Source: an uncultured Oscillospiraceae bacterium (GTDB lineage Bacteria; Bacillota; Clostridia; Oscillospirales; Oscillospiraceae). From it: a DNA stretch of 6,222 nt. Position 1 is the first letter of the stretch. Each line of letters begins with the position of its first letter. The stretch lies in NCBI GenBank assembly GCA_910588135.1, contig CAJUOT010000085.1, positions 1 to 6,222 of the forward strand, written 5' to 3'. This document shows positions 5,711 to 6,222 of the stretch, one piece after another. The translations under genes were made by a program, and so were the position numbers. Under the pieces are notes generated by a model. The model was not told the DNA's origin. It saw only the letters and a program-made list of their open reading frames with translations, and did no database searches.

Positions 5711-5763
5711 ACCCGAATCGTCACAGTCCAGTTACGGACGTGGAACGTCAAAGTAATCGGCAT
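5680..5763 (-). CDS. Putative type I toxin peptide, 27 aa, cationic
   Basis: This ATG-to-TGA reading frame encodes 27 residues, starting MPITLTFHV and ending RNRHSAK. Hydrophobic residues alternate from Ile3 through Leu5, Phe7 and Val9, then Trp12, Val14, Ile16 and Val18, a pattern that suits an amphipathic beta-strand or hairpin rather than a membrane helix. Six Arg/Lys (10, 17, 19, 21, 23, 27) and no acidic residue make it strongly basic. The purine-rich ribosome site AAGGGGGG (5778-5771), 7 bases before ATG, is held in a hairpin. Its 3' third is antisense to the small RNA terminator. A TTGACA box (5857-5852) lies about 90 bases upstream and a minus-strand terminator about 85 bases downstream. 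These traits together suggest a type I toxin of a non-transmembrane kind. I recall similar short peptides from gut Clostridia but cannot name a described family. Coding status and toxicity are inferred. Confidence 0.62.
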   Translation of the reverse strand: MPITLTFHVRNWTVTIRVKSRNRHSAK

Positions 5764-5792
5764 ATCTACACCCCCCTTCCGGGGTTATGTAG
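5764..5792 (-). promoter_or_regulatory. Hairpin sequestering the putative toxin ribosome site
   Basis: In the minus-strand RNA, CUACA (5792-5788) pairs with UGUAG (5770-5766) and CCCC (5784-5781) with GGGG (5776-5773). They enclose a GGAA tetraloop of the GNRA type and a small internal loop. The G-rich ribosome site is inside the stem, 2 bases from the ATG, so the full-length message should be translated poorly until it is processed or refolded. Confidence 0.65.
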
Positions 5793-5823
5793 CCAACCGC
5801 CTACCGTTTTCACGACAGCGCCG

Positions 5824-5857
5824 CTTATATTTCAGCACCGAGGGGATATCTTGTCAA
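5824..5857 (-). promoter_or_regulatory. Candidate promoter of the putative toxin mRNA
   Basis: On the minus strand TTGACA (5857-5852) matches the -35 consensus perfectly. At 17 bases the -10 would be TGAAAT (4 of 6); TATAAG (5829-5824) is better but spaced 22. The promoter is thus weaker than that of the opposing small RNA, as expected if antitoxin is in excess. The start is expected near 5817-5823. Confidence 0.42.
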
Positions 5858-5858
5858 C

Positions 5859-5913
5859 AAACGCCGGGGGCGCAGTGGAAATCCGCCGTTTTTCCATTGC
5901 GTCCCCGGCGTTT
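5859..5913. terminator. 23-bp hairpin, probable bidirectional terminator/insulator
   Basis: Bases 5859-5881 pair with 5891-5913 over 23 bp with two G-U pairs and a 9-base loop (TCCGCCGTT). Each strand has a short T-rich run after the stem (TTTCTGTG on plus, TTTGTTGA on minus). It lies exactly between the divergent toxin and ilvD promoters. The ilvD -35 lies inside the right arm, and the toxin -35 starts 2 bases beyond the left arm. It probably stops transcripts passing between the two units. A cruciform-type operator is an alternative. Confidence 0.6.
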
Positions 5914-5925
5914 CTGTGATATAAT
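5897..5925 (+). promoter_or_regulatory. Extended -10 promoter of ilvD
   Basis: TATAAT (5920-5925) is perfect and preceded by TGA (5917-5919), an extended -10. The -35 TTGCGT (5897-5902) at 17 bases matches only TTG. Start expected near 5932, giving a leader of about 29 nt without room for an attenuator. The 12-mer CTGTGATATAAT (5914-5925) repeats the ilvC promoter 12-mer with one change. Confidence 0.75.
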
Positions 5926-5960
5926 GCTTTGAAATATTAACCGCAAAGGAGACTTGCGCG

Positions 5961-6222
5961 ATGCGTTCCGACCATGTGAAAAAAGGCGTGCCCGCCGCCC
6001 CCAACCGCTCCCTGTTCTACGCCCTAGGTTACACAAAAGAGGAACTGGAGCGCCCCCTCATCGGCGTGGTGTGCTCCTATAACGAGATCGTCCCCGGCCA
6101 CATGAACCTGGACAAGATCGCCGAGGCGGTCAAGGCGGGCGTGCGCGCCGCGGGGGGCACCCCCATTGAGTTCCCCGCCATCGCCGTGTGCGACGGCATC
6201 GCCATGGGCCACGTGGGTATGA
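5961..6222 (+). CDS. ilvD: Dihydroxyacid dehydratase, N-terminal part (cut by window edge)
   Basis: IlvD is a cytoplasmic Fe-S enzyme that dehydrates 2,3-dihydroxy-isovalerate and -methylvalerate to the 2-oxo acids, the step after IlvC. The first 87 codons are present of an expected 550-560. Seen: GYTKEELERPLIGVVCSYNEIVPGHMNLDKI in blocks from 23 to 53, and the Mg-site segment AVCDGIAMGHVGM (75-87), all typical of the IlvD/Edd family N-terminus. The fold's catalytic serine and remaining cluster cysteines lie beyond the edge. The initiator ATG follows AAAGGAG (5945-5951) by 9 bases. ilvD has its own promoter and is separated from ilvC by about 1.1 kb of accessory DNA, so it is not in one continuous operon with ilvBNC here. 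Confidence 0.95.
   Translation, partial: MRSDHVKKGVPAAPNRSLFYALGYTKEELERPLIGVVCSYNEIVPGHMNLDKIAEAVKAGVRAAGGTPIEFPAIAVCDGIAMGHVGM

Larger units (their letters stand above)
5627..5806. repeat. 16-bp inverted repeat flanking the 27-codon ORF
   Basis: CGGTAAGCGGTTGGCC (5627-5642) and AGCCAACCGCCTACCG (5791-5806) are inverted copies matching at 14 of 16 positions. In the minus-strand RNA both differences become G-U pairs, so 5' leader and 3' tail could form an unbroken 16-bp duplex around the ORF. Long-range 5'-3' pairing is known to hold several type I toxin mRNAs inactive. Confidence 0.72.

Noticed and set aside
5684..5932. Plus-strand open frames of 75-82 codons between the small RNA and ilvD
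   Set aside because: They have no ribosome site, run through the terminator and hairpin structures, and resemble no protein I know.
1..6222. CRISPR arrays, tRNA, rRNA, integrase or transposase genes
   Set aside because: None seen. The only repeats are the two palindromic elements and the short inverted repeats listed.

Overview
The window looks like part of a high-GC chromosome of an anaerobic gut Firmicute, most likely Oscillospiraceae (the Flavonifractor / Pseudoflavonifractor / Lawsonibacter neighbourhood). This is inferred from GC-rich codon use with AGGAGG-type ribosome sites and sigma-A promoters, a DUF1540 cysteine protein, and GTAGGGGC-type palindromic intergenic repeats. No search could be run, so the placement is tentative.

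Layout. Bases 1-783 hold the end of a polytopic membrane protein (YjdF/DUF2238-like), followed by a small DUF1540 cysteine-rich protein (843-1028) with a very strong terminator. A consensus promoter at 1156-1184 starts the branched-chain amino acid block. It reads first through a leader with an intrinsic-terminator-like hairpin (1234-1274), then ilvB (1296-3005) and ilvN (3021-3581), the two subunits of acetolactate synthase. A 273-base gap follows, with an extended -10 promoter and a REPIN-like palindromic repeat, then ilvC (3855-4874, ketol-acid reductoisomerase). The start of ilvD (dihydroxyacid dehydratase) is at 5961, with its own extended -10 promoter, and runs off the right edge. IlvBN, IlvC and IlvD catalyse consecutive steps from pyruvate or 2-oxobutyrate towards valine, leucine and isoleucine.

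Between ilvC and ilvD lies about 1.1 kb of accessory DNA. It contains a second REPIN-like element, a minus-strand 70-residue protein of unknown function, a divergent ribbon-helix-helix protein, and a compact locus at 5557-5860 that reads as an unannotated type I toxin-antitoxin module. In that locus a perfect TTGACA-16-TATAAT promoter drives a small RNA of about 97 nt with its own terminator. On the opposite strand a 27-codon ORF (5680-5763) encodes a strongly cationic peptide with alternating hydrophobic residues. Its ribosome site is folded into a hairpin, its 5' leader and 3' tail can pair over 16 bp, and a minus-strand terminator ends the mRNA beyond the small RNA. The small RNA would be antisense to the last codons and the 3' UTR of this mRNA. 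This is the most interesting part of the window.

A 23-bp hairpin at 5859-5913 separates this locus from the ilvD promoter.
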